DNA of 54,318 nt from NCBI GenBank assembly GCA_020629515.1, contig JAHDDE010000015.1, forward strand, positions 1 through 54,318, written 5' to 3'. Position numbers and translations under genes: made by a program. Within the stretch, counting starts at the first letter, position 1, and the number at the start of each line of letters is the position of its first letter. This document shows, piece by piece, positions 7,224-16,694 of this stretch. The notes beneath the pieces are model-generated. The model was not told the DNA's origin. It made no database searches and was given only the letters and a program-made list of their open reading frames with translations. The stretch is from Saprospiraceae bacterium (GTDB lineage: Bacteria; Bacteroidota; Bacteroidia; Chitinophagales; Saprospiraceae).

Positions 7224-9014
7224 ATGAAACCCACTGATATCAAAGATCCTGAATACTTCCACAAAGTGGTGGATTGTCAATACGCTTGTCCTGCTCATAC
7301 CCCGGTACCGGAGTATATAAGACTGATAGCAGCAGAGCGATATGACGATGCTTATATGATCAATTGGGAGTCTAATGTATTTCCAGGTGTCTTAGGACGT
7401 ACTTGTGATAGACCTTGTGAGCCTGCATGTCGTCGAGGACGAGTAGAAGAAGAGCCTGTAGCTATATGCAGACTGAAACGGGTGGCTGCGGATAATAAAG
7501 GTGACGTAAAAAATAGAATGCCGCAGGGCCCATTTTCTTCAAATGGTAAAAAGATTGCCTTAATAGGAGGAGGTCCCGCTTCACTTACAGTAGCCAGAGA
7601 TTTAGCCCCATTAGGATATGAAATAGACTTATATGACGAATGGAATAAAGGAGGAGGAATGATGCGAACACAGATCCCAGCATTTAGGCTACCCGAGGAG
7701 GTCTTGGACGAAGAGGTAAATTACGTATTAGATTTAGGGATTCATACGCACTTCAATCACTATGTGGAAAGCATGAAAAATATGCTGACCAAAGATTATG
7801 ATGCCATATTCGTGGGTACAGGTGCCCCTAAAGGAAGAGATCTTAAGCTTCCTGGTCGTGAATCAGCAGATGCTCATATACATATTGGTATAGAGTGGTT
7901 AGCTGGGGTTGCATTTGAGCATATATCTAAAGTAGGTAAAAAGGTAATAGTTTTAGGAGGAGGTAATACTGCTATGGATTGTTGCAGAACTTCTCGCAGA
8001 ATAGGAGGGCAAGATGTGAGGGTGGTAGTAAGAAGCCCTTTTAAAGATATGAAAGCATCTCCATGGGAAATAGAAGATGCTCAGCGAGAGGATATTCCTA
8101 TCCTTAACAATATGCCTCCTAAGGAATTTGTAGTTGAAAATGGAAAACTTAAGGGAGTATTATTTGGACATGTACGAGCCGAATATGATGATAATGGAAA
8201 AAGAAAATTAATTCCTACTGGAGAGCCCGATACATTTATCGAAGCAGACGATGTGATAATAGCCATAGGGCAAGACAATGCCTTCCCTTGGATAGAAAAA
8301 GACATTGGGATAGATTTTGGAAAATGGGACATACCTGTTGTTGATCGAGATACATTTCAATCTACCCTTCCAAAAGTATTCTTTGGAGGTGATGCAGCAT
8401 TTGGGCCAGAAAACGTAATTACGGCTGTGGCTCATGGACATGCAGCGGCCGTATCAATCGACTTGTACTGCCAAAATAAAAACCTTAAAGATCGACCTGA
8501 CCCAATGACCAATTTGATCAGCCAAAAAATGGGCATACATGAATGGATGTATGACAGTGGTGTAGTTGATGACCTAAGATATGCAGTCCCCCACGAGGAA
8601 AAAAAATTAAGCCTTTCGGATAGAAAAATCGAAGTAGAATTAGGGTTTGACAAGGCATTAGGGTTTAAAGAGGCTCAGCGCTGTCTCAATTGTGACGTCC
8701 AGACCGTATTTAATACCAGTAGATGTATCGAGTGTGACGCTTGCATGGATGTATGTCCTACCTCATGTATCACTTTTACCAATAATGGAGAAGAATCAGA
8801 TCTCAGATCTCGATTAATGGCTCCAGCTAATGACACAAGTCAAGATCTTTACATATCCGATATCTTACCCACAGAAAGAATTATGGTGAAAGATGAAAAC
8901 GTCTGCCTTCATTGTGGATTATGTGCCGAGAGGTGTCCTACCGCAGCTTGGGATATGCAACAATTCTTTTATAACGTAACAAAAGCCAGCTCCGGATGCC
9001 TAGTAGCAGAATAA
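7224..9014 (+). CDS. GltD-like FAD/NAD(P) oxidoreductase fused to a ferredoxin domain
   Basis: A 596-residue flavoprotein related to the glutamate synthase small subunit. Its N-terminal iron-sulphur domain carries CDRPCEPACRR (about 61-71). The FAD Rossmann motif GGGPASLTVARDL sits near 117-129 and the NAD(P) motif VLGGGNTAMDCCR near 250-262. The C-terminal ~110 residues add a Cys-rich module with CIECDACMDVCP and CLHCGLCAERCP, two 4Fe-4S clusters. It probably passes electrons between NAD(P)H and the 2-oxoacid oxidoreductase encoded next: alpha starts at 8996, inside the last codons of this gene, so translation is coupled. There is no glutamate synthase large subunit nearby, which argues against a GOGAT role. 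Confidence 0.92.
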   Translation: MKPTDIKDPEYFHKVVDCQYACPAHTPVPEYIRLIAAERYDDAYMINWESNVFPGVLGRTCDRPCEPACRRGRVEEEPVAICRLKRVAADNKGDVKNRMPQGPFSSNGKKIALIGGGPASLTVARDLAPLGYEIDLYDEWNKGGGMMRTQIPAFRLPEEVLDEEVNYVLDLGIHTHFNHYVESMKNMLTKDYDAIFVGTGAPKGRDLKLPGRESADAHIHIGIEWLAGVAFEHISKVGKKVIVLGGGNTAMDCCRTSRRIGGQDVRVVVRSPFKDMKASPWEIEDAQREDIPILNNMPPKEFVVENGKLKGVLFGHVRAEYDDNGKRKLIPTGEPDTFIEADDVIIAIGQDNAFPWIEKDIGIDFGKWDIPVVDRDTFQSTLPKVFFGGDAAFGPENVITAVAHGHAAAVSIDLYCQNKNLKDRPDPMTNLISQKMGIHEWMYDSGVVDDLRYAVPHEEKKLSLSDRKIEVELGFDKALGFKEAQRCLNCDVQTVFNTSRCIECDACMDVCPTSCITFTNNGEESDLRSRLMAPANDTSQDLYISDILPTERIMVKDENVCLHCGLCAERCPTAAWDMQQFFYNVTKASSGCLVAE

Positions 9015-10825
9015 ACGATTTGGTAATAAGGTTTGCTAATGTGAATGGTACTGGCTCAGCTAGTGCCAATGGTTTATTTGCCAAAGCCATATTTAGAATG
9101 GGAATTCCAGTATCTCCAAAGAATATTTTCCCATCTAATATTCAGGGATTACCAACATGGTATGAAGTTAGGGTAAATGAGAAGGGCTATCTCGCAAGAA
9201 AAGACGGTATCGATGTATTAGTTGGAGTTAATCCTCAAACTTTGAGGAGAGACATAGATAGCATATCTAGCGGCGGATACTTCGTATATGATAGTAGTAA
9301 AAAACTCCATGAGGAGTATTATCGAGATGACGTTACGATGTTGGGCATACCTATGATGAAAATTTCCATGGATCATTATGAAGTTCCACGACATCAGCAA
9401 TTATTCAAAAATATCATATACCTAGGAGCCATAGCTGCATTACTTGATGTTGAGTTAGAGGTGATTAAAGAATTGATTGCTGAACAATTTGCCACAAAAG
9501 AAAAATTAATTCCTCCCAATTATAAAGCACTCGATTTAGGATACGAATATGCTCAGAATAGCTTTGAGTGCCCATTAAAAGTGAGAGTAGAGAGAAGAGA
9601 TCTAATAGGGGATAAAATATTGATTGAGGGAAATGAAGCGACCGCTCTCGGCACTATATATGGTGGGGCTACGGTTTTGACATGGTATCCGATCACTCCT
9701 TCCACATCCATTGCTAAAGCATTCGAATCATATGCCAAGAAATTCAGAATCGATAGTGCTACAGGTAAAAACAAGTTTGCAATAGTCCAAGCCGAAGATG
9801 AATTAGCGGCTATAGGTATGGTTCTAGGCGGCACATGGAATGGAGCGCGATCTTTTACCGCAACAAGTGGTGCTGGTATATCATTAATGAATGAATTTAT
9901 TGGATATGCATATTATGCAGAGGTTCCTTGCTTTTTAATTAATGTCCAAAGAGGAGGTCCTTCGACAGGTATGCCTACAAGAACACAACAAGGAGATGTA
10001 CTATTTTGTGCTTATGCATCTCATGGTGATACAAGGCATATACTTTTATTTCCAAGTACTCCTACTGAATGTTTTGAGATGGGTGCATTGGGTTTAGATT
10101 TGGCCGATAGGTTTCAAACTGTGGTATTTATGATGTCAGATTTAGATCTTGGCATGAATGAGCATTTGACTGAACCTTTACATTGGGATAAAAATAGAAA
10201 GTATGACAGAGGTAAAGTGCTATCTGCAAAAGACTTTGAAGATCCGGACTTAGAGTGGGCAAGATATCTTGATGTAGATGGTGATGGCATCACTTATAGA
10301 ACTATACCAGCCACCCACCCAACAAAAGGAAGCTACTTTACCAGAGGATCCTCCCATAATGAATATGCACGCTACAGCGAATCAGGAGAAGACTACGTGC
10401 GATTAGTAGACAGAATTGCTCGAAAAATTGATACGGCAAAAAAACATGTTCCTGGAGCAGAATTATATCAGAAAATATCCAGTAGCCCACTCGGGATGAT
10501 ATTTTATGGCACCACCACTTATGCTGCTATAGAGGCTATGGACATTTTTGAATCTAATGGAATAGCCATAGATTCAATGAGAATTAGAGGATTCCCTTTT
10601 GATGAAGATGTTGTAAAATTTATTCAAGAACATGAAACTGTTTTTGTCGTTGAACAAAATAAAGACGGCCAGATGAGGACACTACTAATTAATGAATTAG
10701 AAATTAATCCTGCTGTCTTGGTTCCTATTCTTAATTATAATGGTTATCCGATAAGCGCGTATAATATAAATACTCAAATCGATCAACATCTCAGCATTAA
10801 TAATTTAATGAAAGAAGTATTATGA
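8996..10825 (+). CDS. korA: 2-oxoacid:ferredoxin oxidoreductase, fused gamma-alpha subunit
   Basis: A 609-residue fusion. Residues ~1-185 are the gamma (catalytic/CoA-type) domain: FANVNGTGSASANGLFAKAIFRMG, then LVGVNPQTL. From ~200 follows the alpha subunit pyrimidine-binding domain with GNEATALGTIYGGATVLTWYPITPSTS and then QAEDELAAIGM, and a C-terminal transketolase-like domain. This gamma-alpha order is that of KorA-type enzymes, which act on 2-oxoglutarate (or another 2-oxoacid), CoA and ferredoxin. Substrate cannot be decided from sequence alone. The start overlaps the upstream flavoprotein by 19 bases; the stop overlaps the beta gene (ATGA). Confidence 0.92.
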   Translation: MPSSRINDLVIRFANVNGTGSASANGLFAKAIFRMGIPVSPKNIFPSNIQGLPTWYEVRVNEKGYLARKDGIDVLVGVNPQTLRRDIDSISSGGYFVYDSSKKLHEEYYRDDVTMLGIPMMKISMDHYEVPRHQQLFKNIIYLGAIAALLDVELEVIKELIAEQFATKEKLIPPNYKALDLGYEYAQNSFECPLKVRVERRDLIGDKILIEGNEATALGTIYGGATVLTWYPITPSTSIAKAFESYAKKFRIDSATGKNKFAIVQAEDELAAIGMVLGGTWNGARSFTATSGAGISLMNEFIGYAYYAEVPCFLINVQRGGPSTGMPTRTQQGDVLFCAYASHGDTRHILLFPSTPTECFEMGALGLDLADRFQTVVFMMSDLDLGMNEHLTEPLHWDKNRKYDRGKVLSAKDFEDPDLEWARYLDVDGDGITYRTIPATHPTKGSYFTRGSSHNEYARYSESGEDYVRLVDRIARKIDTAKKHVPGAELYQKISSSPLGMIFYGTTTYAAIEAMDIFESNGIAIDSMRIRGFPFDEDVVKFIQEHETVFVVEQNKDGQMRTLLINELEINPAVLVPILNYNGYPISAYNINTQIDQHLSINNLMKEVL

Positions 10826-11874
10826 GTTTTCACAAGCCAACATTTGCCCACCCAGAGTTACCTATAAATAAAGTCGGTTATAGGAAAAAAGACTATGAAG
10901 GAGTAATTTCTACATTATGTGCAGGATGTGGACATGATTCTATAAGTGCTTCGATAGTCCAAGCATGTTATGAGATCGATCTCGAACCACACAAGCTTGC
11001 CAAAATGTCAGGTATAGGGTGTTCATCTAAGACTCCAGCGTATTTCTTAAGTAATTCACATGGATTCAACAGCGTTCATGGGAGAATGCCATCAGTTACC
11101 ACTGGTGCCAATCTCGCCAATAAAGATCTCACCTATTTGGGAGTATCTGGTGATGGTGACTCTGCTTCTATTGGTATGGGACAATTTGTTCATGTAGCTC
11201 GGAGAAATCTTAATATGACCTATATATTGATGAATAACGGGTGTTATGGCCTGACCAAAGGGCAAGATTCTGCAACGGCAGATCTCGGGTCTATTAGCAA
11301 ATCAGGGTCAGAAAATCCTTTTCAAGGTATAGATTTGGTTGGATTAGCTTTGGAACTAGGGGCAAGCTTTGTAGCTCGTAGTTTTTCAGGCGATAAGTCG
11401 CAACTCGTACCCCTTATCAAAGCGGCATTGGCGCATCCTGGATTTGCTTTTATAGACGTAATATCACCATGTGTCACTTTTAATAACAATAAGGGTTCAA
11501 CCAAATCTTATGATTATGTTCGACAACATATAGAAGCCACATCAGAATTCGATTTTGTGCCAAAAGAACAACCGATAAAAGTAGAATATAGTGAAGGAAC
11601 TGGTAAGTCGGTTACACTCTTTGATGGCTCAACTATATATCTTGATAAACTTAGCAATAACTGGGATCCCACTGATAGGTACTCTGCAATAAATAGAATT
11701 CAAGAAGGAAAGAAAAAAGGAGAAATAGTCACAGGGCTATTATATATCAATCCTGAAAGCCAAGAACTTCATAAACTATTGAATACTGTAGATACTCCGT
11801 TAAATAAATTAACTGAAAAGGATCTCTATCCAGGAGATGGAATTTTAGACAGAATTAATGATACGTTTAGGTAG
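10822..11874 (+). CDS. korB: 2-oxoacid:ferredoxin oxidoreductase, beta (thiamine diphosphate) subunit
   Basis: A 350-residue beta subunit. It has CAGCGHD (about 34-40) and IGCSS for the iron-sulphur cluster, and the thiamine diphosphate/Mg motif GDGDSASIGMGQFVH (about 113-127) ending with NNGCYGLTKGQ. Together with the gamma-alpha subunit it forms an oxidative decarboxylase (or reductive carboxylase) of a 2-oxoacid. Coupled to korA through an ATGA overlap. The next gene, a sulfatase, starts 17 bases before this gene ends. Confidence 0.93.
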   Translation: MSFHKPTFAHPELPINKVGYRKKDYEGVISTLCAGCGHDSISASIVQACYEIDLEPHKLAKMSGIGCSSKTPAYFLSNSHGFNSVHGRMPSVTTGANLANKDLTYLGVSGDGDSASIGMGQFVHVARRNLNMTYILMNNGCYGLTKGQDSATADLGSISKSGSENPFQGIDLVGLALELGASFVARSFSGDKSQLVPLIKAALAHPGFAFIDVISPCVTFNNNKGSTKSYDYVRQHIEATSEFDFVPKEQPIKVEYSEGTGKSVTLFDGSTIYLDKLSNNWDPTDRYSAINRIQEGKKKGEIVTGLLYINPESQELHKLLNTVDTPLNKLTEKDLYPGDGILDRINDTFR

Positions 11875-13390
11875 CCTTCTTTTGCTATTCGCTTTCCTCA
11901 CGGGATTCTCATCATGCCAGAATGATCAGAGCAAAGTTCAAAAGCCCAATATAATCTTCATTTTAGCAGATGATCTGGGATACGGTGAACTTGGAGTATA
12001 TGGTCAAAAGAAAATAGAAACACCTCATATCGATAAATTAGCCAAGAGTGGTATCACATTTACGCAGTATTATACTGGATCTCCAGTCTGTGCACCCTCA
12101 AGATGTATCTTATTGACAGGACAACACTCCGGCCATGCTGATATCCGTGGCAATGATGAAGCCAATAGCCGAGGGGATGTATGGGATTATTTGGCTATGT
12201 TCAATGATTCTACTCTTGAAGGGCAAGCTCCAATGAGTGATTCTATTAATACGATCGCACACCTACTTCAAGACATAGGATATAACACTTCATTATTCGG
12301 AAAATGGGGACTTGGATATCCATCTTCTAATAGTGTACCGAATAATATGGGATTTGATCATTTTGTCGGTTACAATTGCCAGCGACAGGCTCATACCTTA
12401 AGTCCTTTGCACCTCTGGTATAATGACAAACGCATATATCTATCCAACGATACTATTGCTCCAAGGACCAAACTTCTTAAAGATGAAGACCCTTATGATC
12501 ATAATAGTTACCAACGATATGACCAACCAGATTATGCTCCCACGATCATATTTGATAGTCTGTTGAGTCATTTGGATCAAATCGGTAAGCAACCATTTGC
12601 CCTCTTTTGGGAAACTCCAATTCCTCATGTCCCACTTCAAGCACCTAAAAGGTGGATCAATCATTATGTAGAAAAATTTGGAGAAGAAGAACCATACCTA
12701 GGAGAGAAAGGATATTTCCCATGCCGTTACCCTAATGCGACTTATGCAGCAATGATATCATATTTTGACGAAAACGTAGGTCGATTAATCCAGTACCTTA
12801 AAGATCATGATCATTATGAGAATACTCTCATAATGATATCATCTGATAATGGGCCTACATATGCCGGTGGTGTAGACCCAACATATTTTAATAGTGCGGG
12901 CATATTTAAAGAAGAGTATGGTTGGGGCAAAGGCTTCCTTCATGAAGGAGGTGTTCGCGTACCACTTATTCTATCTTGGCCAAAAGTGATAAAGACACCT
13001 CACTTTACGGATCATATTGCTAGCTCATATGACATATATCCAACCATAGCCGATATCAGCGGCATAGATATAAGGGGAAACAATGTTGATGGAATAAGTT
13101 TCTACCCATTGATTAAAAATGAAAAGCAGGAGGAACATGATTACTTATATTGGGAGTACCCAGAATATGGGGGACAAAGGGCTCTGCGAATAGCTAAGTA
13201 TAAATTTCTTCAAAAAGAAATGCATAAAGGAAATAATAAAATTGCATTATTTGATATATCAATTGATCCGACAGAACAACATGACATAAGTGCTAATCAT
13301 CCAGAATTAATAGAAAAAGCGTCCGAAATATTTGAAAAAGAGCACATAACATCCCGCAACCCTAAATGGCGATATAAACTTATAGATTGA
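11858..13390 (+). CDS. Arylsulfatase-like lipoprotein, Cys-type
   Basis: A 510-residue type I sulfatase. Residues 1-20 are a lipoprotein signal ending GFSSC (Cys20). The N-terminal metal motif is FILADDLGYGELG (about 34-46). The active-site motif is C78-A-P-S-R82, where Cys78 should be converted to formylglycine by a maturase not encoded in this window. Also seen are SDNGP (calcium site) and GKWGLGYP. It removes sulphate esters, probably from algal or marine polysaccharides or small molecules, outside the cytoplasm. Oddly, this exported enzyme begins within korB and is translationally coupled to a cytoplasmic redox operon. Its stop is 8 bases before the next start. Confidence 0.93.
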   Translation: MIRLGSLLLLFAFLTGFSSCQNDQSKVQKPNIIFILADDLGYGELGVYGQKKIETPHIDKLAKSGITFTQYYTGSPVCAPSRCILLTGQHSGHADIRGNDEANSRGDVWDYLAMFNDSTLEGQAPMSDSINTIAHLLQDIGYNTSLFGKWGLGYPSSNSVPNNMGFDHFVGYNCQRQAHTLSPLHLWYNDKRIYLSNDTIAPRTKLLKDEDPYDHNSYQRYDQPDYAPTIIFDSLLSHLDQIGKQPFALFWETPIPHVPLQAPKRWINHYVEKFGEEEPYLGEKGYFPCRYPNATYAAMISYFDENVGRLIQYLKDHDHYENTLIMISSDNGPTYAGGVDPTYFNSAGIFKEEYGWGKGFLHEGGVRVPLILSWPKVIKTPHFTDHIASSYDIYPTIADISGIDIRGNNVDGISFYPLIKNEKQEEHDYLYWEYPEYGGQRALRIAKYKFLQKEMHKGNNKIALFDISIDPTEQHDISANHPELIEKASEIFEKEHITSRNPKWRYKLID

Positions 13391-13397
13391 TAGATCA

Positions 13398-14177
13398 ATG
13401 ATAAAAGATATTACTGTATCAACGATACAAACTTCCGTTAAATGGGAAGATCCAAACTTTAATAAGAGATACTTGTATGAATTGGTTGAAGAGATTGATG
13501 AGACAGACTTAATAATCTTTCCAGAAATGTTTTCTACTGGATTCACCATGAATGCGGTGAAAGTTGCTGAGTCCATGGAAGGCCCAACAATGCAATGGAT
13601 GCATTCAGTCGCACAATTAAAAAATGCAGTAACAACTGGAAGTATTGTTATAAAGGAAAATAAAGATTACTACAATAGACTCATATGGATGTGCCCAGAT
13701 GGGAAGTACCAATACTACGACAAAAGACATCTCTTCAGTTTCGCCAATGAACATGATCATTATACCAGAGGCAATTCGCGGCTCATAGTAGATTTAATGG
13801 GATGGAAAATATGCCCATTAATATGTTATGATTTGAGATTTCCAGTATGGTCCAGAAATGATTGCCGCTACGATTTACTTATATATGTTGCTAATTGGCC
13901 AGAAAAAAGAATCCAAGATTGGGATAGATTACTACATGCTCGATCCATCGAAAACCTAACTTATACTATTGGAGTAAACATCATAGGTTTCGATAAAAAT
14001 GGAAATTCTTACAATGGCCATACGAGTGTGATTGCTCCGGGAGAAAAAGGTTTAGTTTATTGTCGCGATAATGAAGTTGCTATTGACACGTCCACACTTG
14101 AATTACAATATTTATTAGACCATCGAAAAAAATATTCTTTTTTAAACGACAGAGATAATTTCGACATCAAAGTTTAA
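13398..14177 (+). CDS. Carbon-nitrogen hydrolase, YafV/Nit2-like omega-amidase
   Basis: A 259-residue nitrilase-superfamily hydrolase with the Glu-Lys-Cys triad at E43 (FPEMFSTGF), K109 (YDKRHLF) and C143 (ICYDLRFP). Length and the FSTGF and KRHLFS signatures fit the YafV/omega-amidase branch, which hydrolyses 2-oxoglutaramate or 2-oxosuccinamate to the 2-oxoacid and ammonia. If so, it would supply 2-oxoglutarate, matching a KorAB substrate encoded in the same operon; this is inference. Last gene of the operon, followed by terminator-like hairpins at 14208-14240 and 14276-14302. Confidence 0.9.
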   Translation: MIKDITVSTIQTSVKWEDPNFNKRYLYELVEEIDETDLIIFPEMFSTGFTMNAVKVAESMEGPTMQWMHSVAQLKNAVTTGSIVIKENKDYYNRLIWMCPDGKYQYYDKRHLFSFANEHDHYTRGNSRLIVDLMGWKICPLICYDLRFPVWSRNDCRYDLLIYVANWPEKRIQDWDRLLHARSIENLTYTIGVNIIGFDKNGNSYNGHTSVIAPGEKGLVYCRDNEVAIDTSTLELQYLLDHRKKYSFLNDRDNFDIKV

Positions 14178-14275
14178 CTCAAAGAGAAAAAAATAAATAT
14201 ATTTATTAAAGATGTGACCTATTAAATTAGTTCACGTCTTAAAGATGTATTTTTTGGTATTTTAAGGTAAGATAG

Positions 14276-14302
14276 GCTCACATGAAAATGTGGGCTTTTT
14301 TT
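14276..14302 (+). terminator. Rho-independent terminator of the korAB operon
   Basis: Stem GCTCACAT / ATGTGGGC (one G-T pair) with a GAAA loop, followed by T7. A second, weaker inverted repeat (AAGATGTGA / TCACGTCTT) lies about 50 bases before it, after the nitrilase stop. Confidence 0.88.
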
Positions 14303-14386
14303 GTTTATTTCCATCTCAATCATCGTTATTTATCACGATAGAAATTTTAAAATTCTGATTATCATTGTGAGCCATGTAATTAGAGG

Positions 14387-15526
14387 ATGATTAACGAAAC
14401 CACCTTGGACCATATTGAGACTTTACGACCCACCTATGTAGAGATAGATCTTGAGAAAATCTCTGCCAACTATCGTGCTGTAAAAAAACATGTTGGAGAA
14501 AGAAAAGTAATGTCCATCCTAAAAGCTAACGCCTATGGACATGGATTAATCAGAATTGCTCAACATCTCGAAACACTCGATGTCGCCTATTTTGGGGTTG
14601 CCTATTTAGAAGAAGGCATCATGCTCCGCAAGGCCGGCATAACTACTCCAATATTAGTTTTAGGTGGAATAATTGGCAATCAGATTCCGTATTTTCTAAA
14701 ATACGATCTCACCATCACAGCTAGTTCAATTGATAAACTTCGCCAAGTTGAAGCGTGTGCCATAGAAACTGGTATAAAAGCAAAAGTTCATCTAAAGATT
14801 GATACTGGCATGGAGCGCATTGGTATACATTACTACAGTGCTCATAATTTGATCAAGGCCTCAACAACGATCAAAAATTGTCAAATTGAAGGTATCTATA
14901 CTCATTTTGCCAATGCCGATGACGATAATGGATTCTACGATCGCTTGCAGATGAAGAGATTTAAAAGAGTCATTAATTATTATAGCCAAAATAACATACC
15001 ATTACCTATGATACATTTTGGCAATTCAGCTGGCACGTTAAAATATCCAGAAATCCAACATGATATGGTAAGAATTGGGCTCTTGTTGTATGGTGTTTAT
15101 CCTAATTCTTCTCATACCAATACAATTATGGTACAACCCGCCCTATCGTGGAAGACCAGAGTGGTGTACTTTAAAGTTGTGCAACCTAATCACCCTGTGA
15201 GCTATGGTAATACTTGGCAATCTGATAAAATGACAAGAATAGTGACCCTACCTGTAGGATATGGAGATGGTTATATGAGAGCTATGAGCAATAAAGCTGA
15301 AGTAATTATCAGAGGAAAAAAATATCAAAATGTAGGTACAATATGTATGGATCAAATGATGATCAATATCAATTGGGACACATCTTACAATGGAGATACT
15401 GTGACATTAATTGGTTCGGACAAGGATGAAAAAATAACCGTGGAGGACTTAGCCGAATGGGCTAATACTATACCTTATGAAATATTAACAAGTATAAACA
15501 CAAGAGTACCAAGGGTATATAAATAA
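14387..15526 (+). CDS. alr: Alanine racemase
   Basis: A 379-residue fold-type III PLP enzyme that interconverts L- and D-alanine for peptidoglycan synthesis. The PLP lysine is K46 in SILKANAYGHG. The C-terminal domain has the second catalytic Tyr region (VSYGNTW) and VTLPVGYGDGYMRAMSN, plus GTICMDQMM. Full length for the family. The ATG at 14387 follows a GAGG that could act as a weak Shine-Dalgarno. The gene stands alone between terminators; its 3' end faces a candidate small RNA transcribed from the other strand. Confidence 0.96.
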   Translation: MINETTLDHIETLRPTYVEIDLEKISANYRAVKKHVGERKVMSILKANAYGHGLIRIAQHLETLDVAYFGVAYLEEGIMLRKAGITTPILVLGGIIGNQIPYFLKYDLTITASSIDKLRQVEACAIETGIKAKVHLKIDTGMERIGIHYYSAHNLIKASTTIKNCQIEGIYTHFANADDDNGFYDRLQMKRFKRVINYYSQNNIPLPMIHFGNSAGTLKYPEIQHDMVRIGLLLYGVYPNSSHTNTIMVQPALSWKTRVVYFKVVQPNHPVSYGNTWQSDKMTRIVTLPVGYGDGYMRAMSNKAEVIIRGKKYQNVGTICMDQMMININWDTSYNGDTVTLIGSDKDEKITVEDLAEWANTIPYEILTSINTRVPRVYK

Positions 15527-15554
15527 AAAAACCGGATGTCGCGAAGACATCCGG
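15525..15554 (-). terminator. Intrinsic terminator read on the minus strand
   Basis: Perfect 9-bp stem CCGGATGTC / GACATCCGG with a 5-base loop. The T7 tract is on the minus-strand side (A7 on the plus strand at 15525-15531), and the plus-strand right flank has no T-tract. It therefore points leftwards and fits the end of the candidate small RNA rather than of alr, although the hairpin could also protect the alr transcript end. Confidence 0.8.
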
Positions 15555-15603
15555 AAAACACACATTCAAAGGCGTTTACAAGGGTATGAATGAGTGAACT
15601 CTG
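15525..15603 (-). ncRNA. Candidate small RNA, about 78 nt, minus strand
   Basis: On the minus strand a perfect Bacteroidota promoter at 15609-15639 is followed about 80 bases later by an intrinsic terminator at 15525-15554. There is no open frame of any size between them. The transcript would start near 15603, fold into a first hairpin (CACTCATTCA pairing with TGAATGTGTG, one mismatch, 18-base loop) and end in the 9-bp terminator stem and U7. The loop contains an unpaired run TACCCTTGTAAACG that could pair with targets. I recognise no known RNA family. The start position is an estimate. Confidence 0.6.
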
Positions 15604-15608
15604 AGCCG

Positions 15609-15639
15609 CAAATTTATAAATTATCAGGTTTAATTCAAA
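15609..15639 (-). promoter_or_regulatory. Bacteroidota consensus promoter, minus strand
   Basis: On the minus strand, TTTG (-33 element), exactly 19 bases, then TAAATTTG (-7 element). This is a full match to the Bacteroidota primary sigma factor consensus TTTG-N19/21-TAnnTTTG. The only thing downstream before a terminator is the candidate small RNA. It is the best promoter match I found in the window. Confidence 0.8.
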
Positions 15640-15791
15640 TATCTCGAGGGAAATGTCAAAAAAACTTGTTTAAACATCGACAGGTGTCAATTTAACATTT
15701 TATTGCATTTTTTATTTTCATTATTATCGTGACAAAATGGAGCGGTATTTGTCCTATAATTAGAGACTTTCTAAAAATATCATTTTTATTG

Positions 15792-16694
15792 ATGAGGGCA
15801 TTAGTTATTTCAGGTGGTGGTAGCAAAGGAGCCTTTGGAGGAGGCATAGCCCAATATCTTATTAATGATCTGGGTCGACAATATGATATATTAGTAGGTA
15901 CATCTACTGGTAGCTTGTTAGTCCCACAATTAGCTATAGGGCATGTAGAAAATCTCAAAAGGGCCTATACTAATGTCTGCCAAAAGGATGTCTATAATGT
16001 ATGTCCTTTTATTATTAAAAAAGGTAAGGATGGTGAGCCTTTCACTAAAATAAACCACTTCAACATCATCAAAATGTTTTTAAAGGGAAAAAGAACATTT
16101 GGTGAACATAAGAACTTGCTCAAAACCATTCGAAATACAATTACGCGAGAAGAGTTTGAGATAATCAAAAAGAGCAATAAAAAAGTTATCGTCTCTGTGG
16201 CCAATTTTTCGCTCAACATAGTTGAGTATAAGTATGCATCTGACTGCACCTATGAAGAATTCACTGAATGGATGTGGATGTCTACAAGCTTTGTCCCATT
16301 TATGGGATTAGTAGAAAAAAATGGTTACGATTATGCAGATGGTGGCTTTGGAAGTCGGGTACCCGTAGAAGAAGCAATCAATGCTGGAGCAACAGAGGTT
16401 GATGTAATCGTTTTAAATCCCAAATATTCGATACCAGAAAAAGGTACAATAACCAATGCTTTCGATGTACTGTTAAGAGCAATGGAGTTCATGCATAATA
16501 GAATCGGAAGGCACGATATTTATATCGGACATCTTCAGAGCGTCTATGACAATGATGTTCATGTGAATTTTATTTTCACACCACGAGTACTTACTGAATA
16601 TTCTTTTCTTTTTTTCCCAGAACAAATGAAAGCTTGGTGGCAAGAAGGCTATGAGTACACTGCCAATCTTCATAAAGCTGGAAAGTTGGATTAA
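15792..16694 (+). CDS. Patatin-like phospholipase
   Basis: A 300-residue patatin-family lipid acyl hydrolase. It has the oxyanion-hole motif GGGSKGAFGGG (8-18), nucleophile S38 in GTSTG, and catalytic D183 in YADGG. There is no signal peptide, so it is probably cytoplasmic. The ATG at 15792 is chosen because the fold begins immediately (MRALVISGGG). An in-frame GTG at 15729 would add 21 residues with no family match. No clear terminator follows; a minus-strand open frame overlaps its 3' end. Confidence 0.92.
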   Translation: MRALVISGGGSKGAFGGGIAQYLINDLGRQYDILVGTSTGSLLVPQLAIGHVENLKRAYTNVCQKDVYNVCPFIIKKGKDGEPFTKINHFNIIKMFLKGKRTFGEHKNLLKTIRNTITREEFEIIKKSNKKVIVSVANFSLNIVEYKYASDCTYEEFTEWMWMSTSFVPFMGLVEKNGYDYADGGFGSRVPVEEAINAGATEVDVIVLNPKYSIPEKGTITNAFDVLLRAMEFMHNRIGRHDIYIGHLQSVYDNDVHVNFIFTPRVLTEYSFLFFPEQMKAWWQEGYEYTANLHKAGKLD

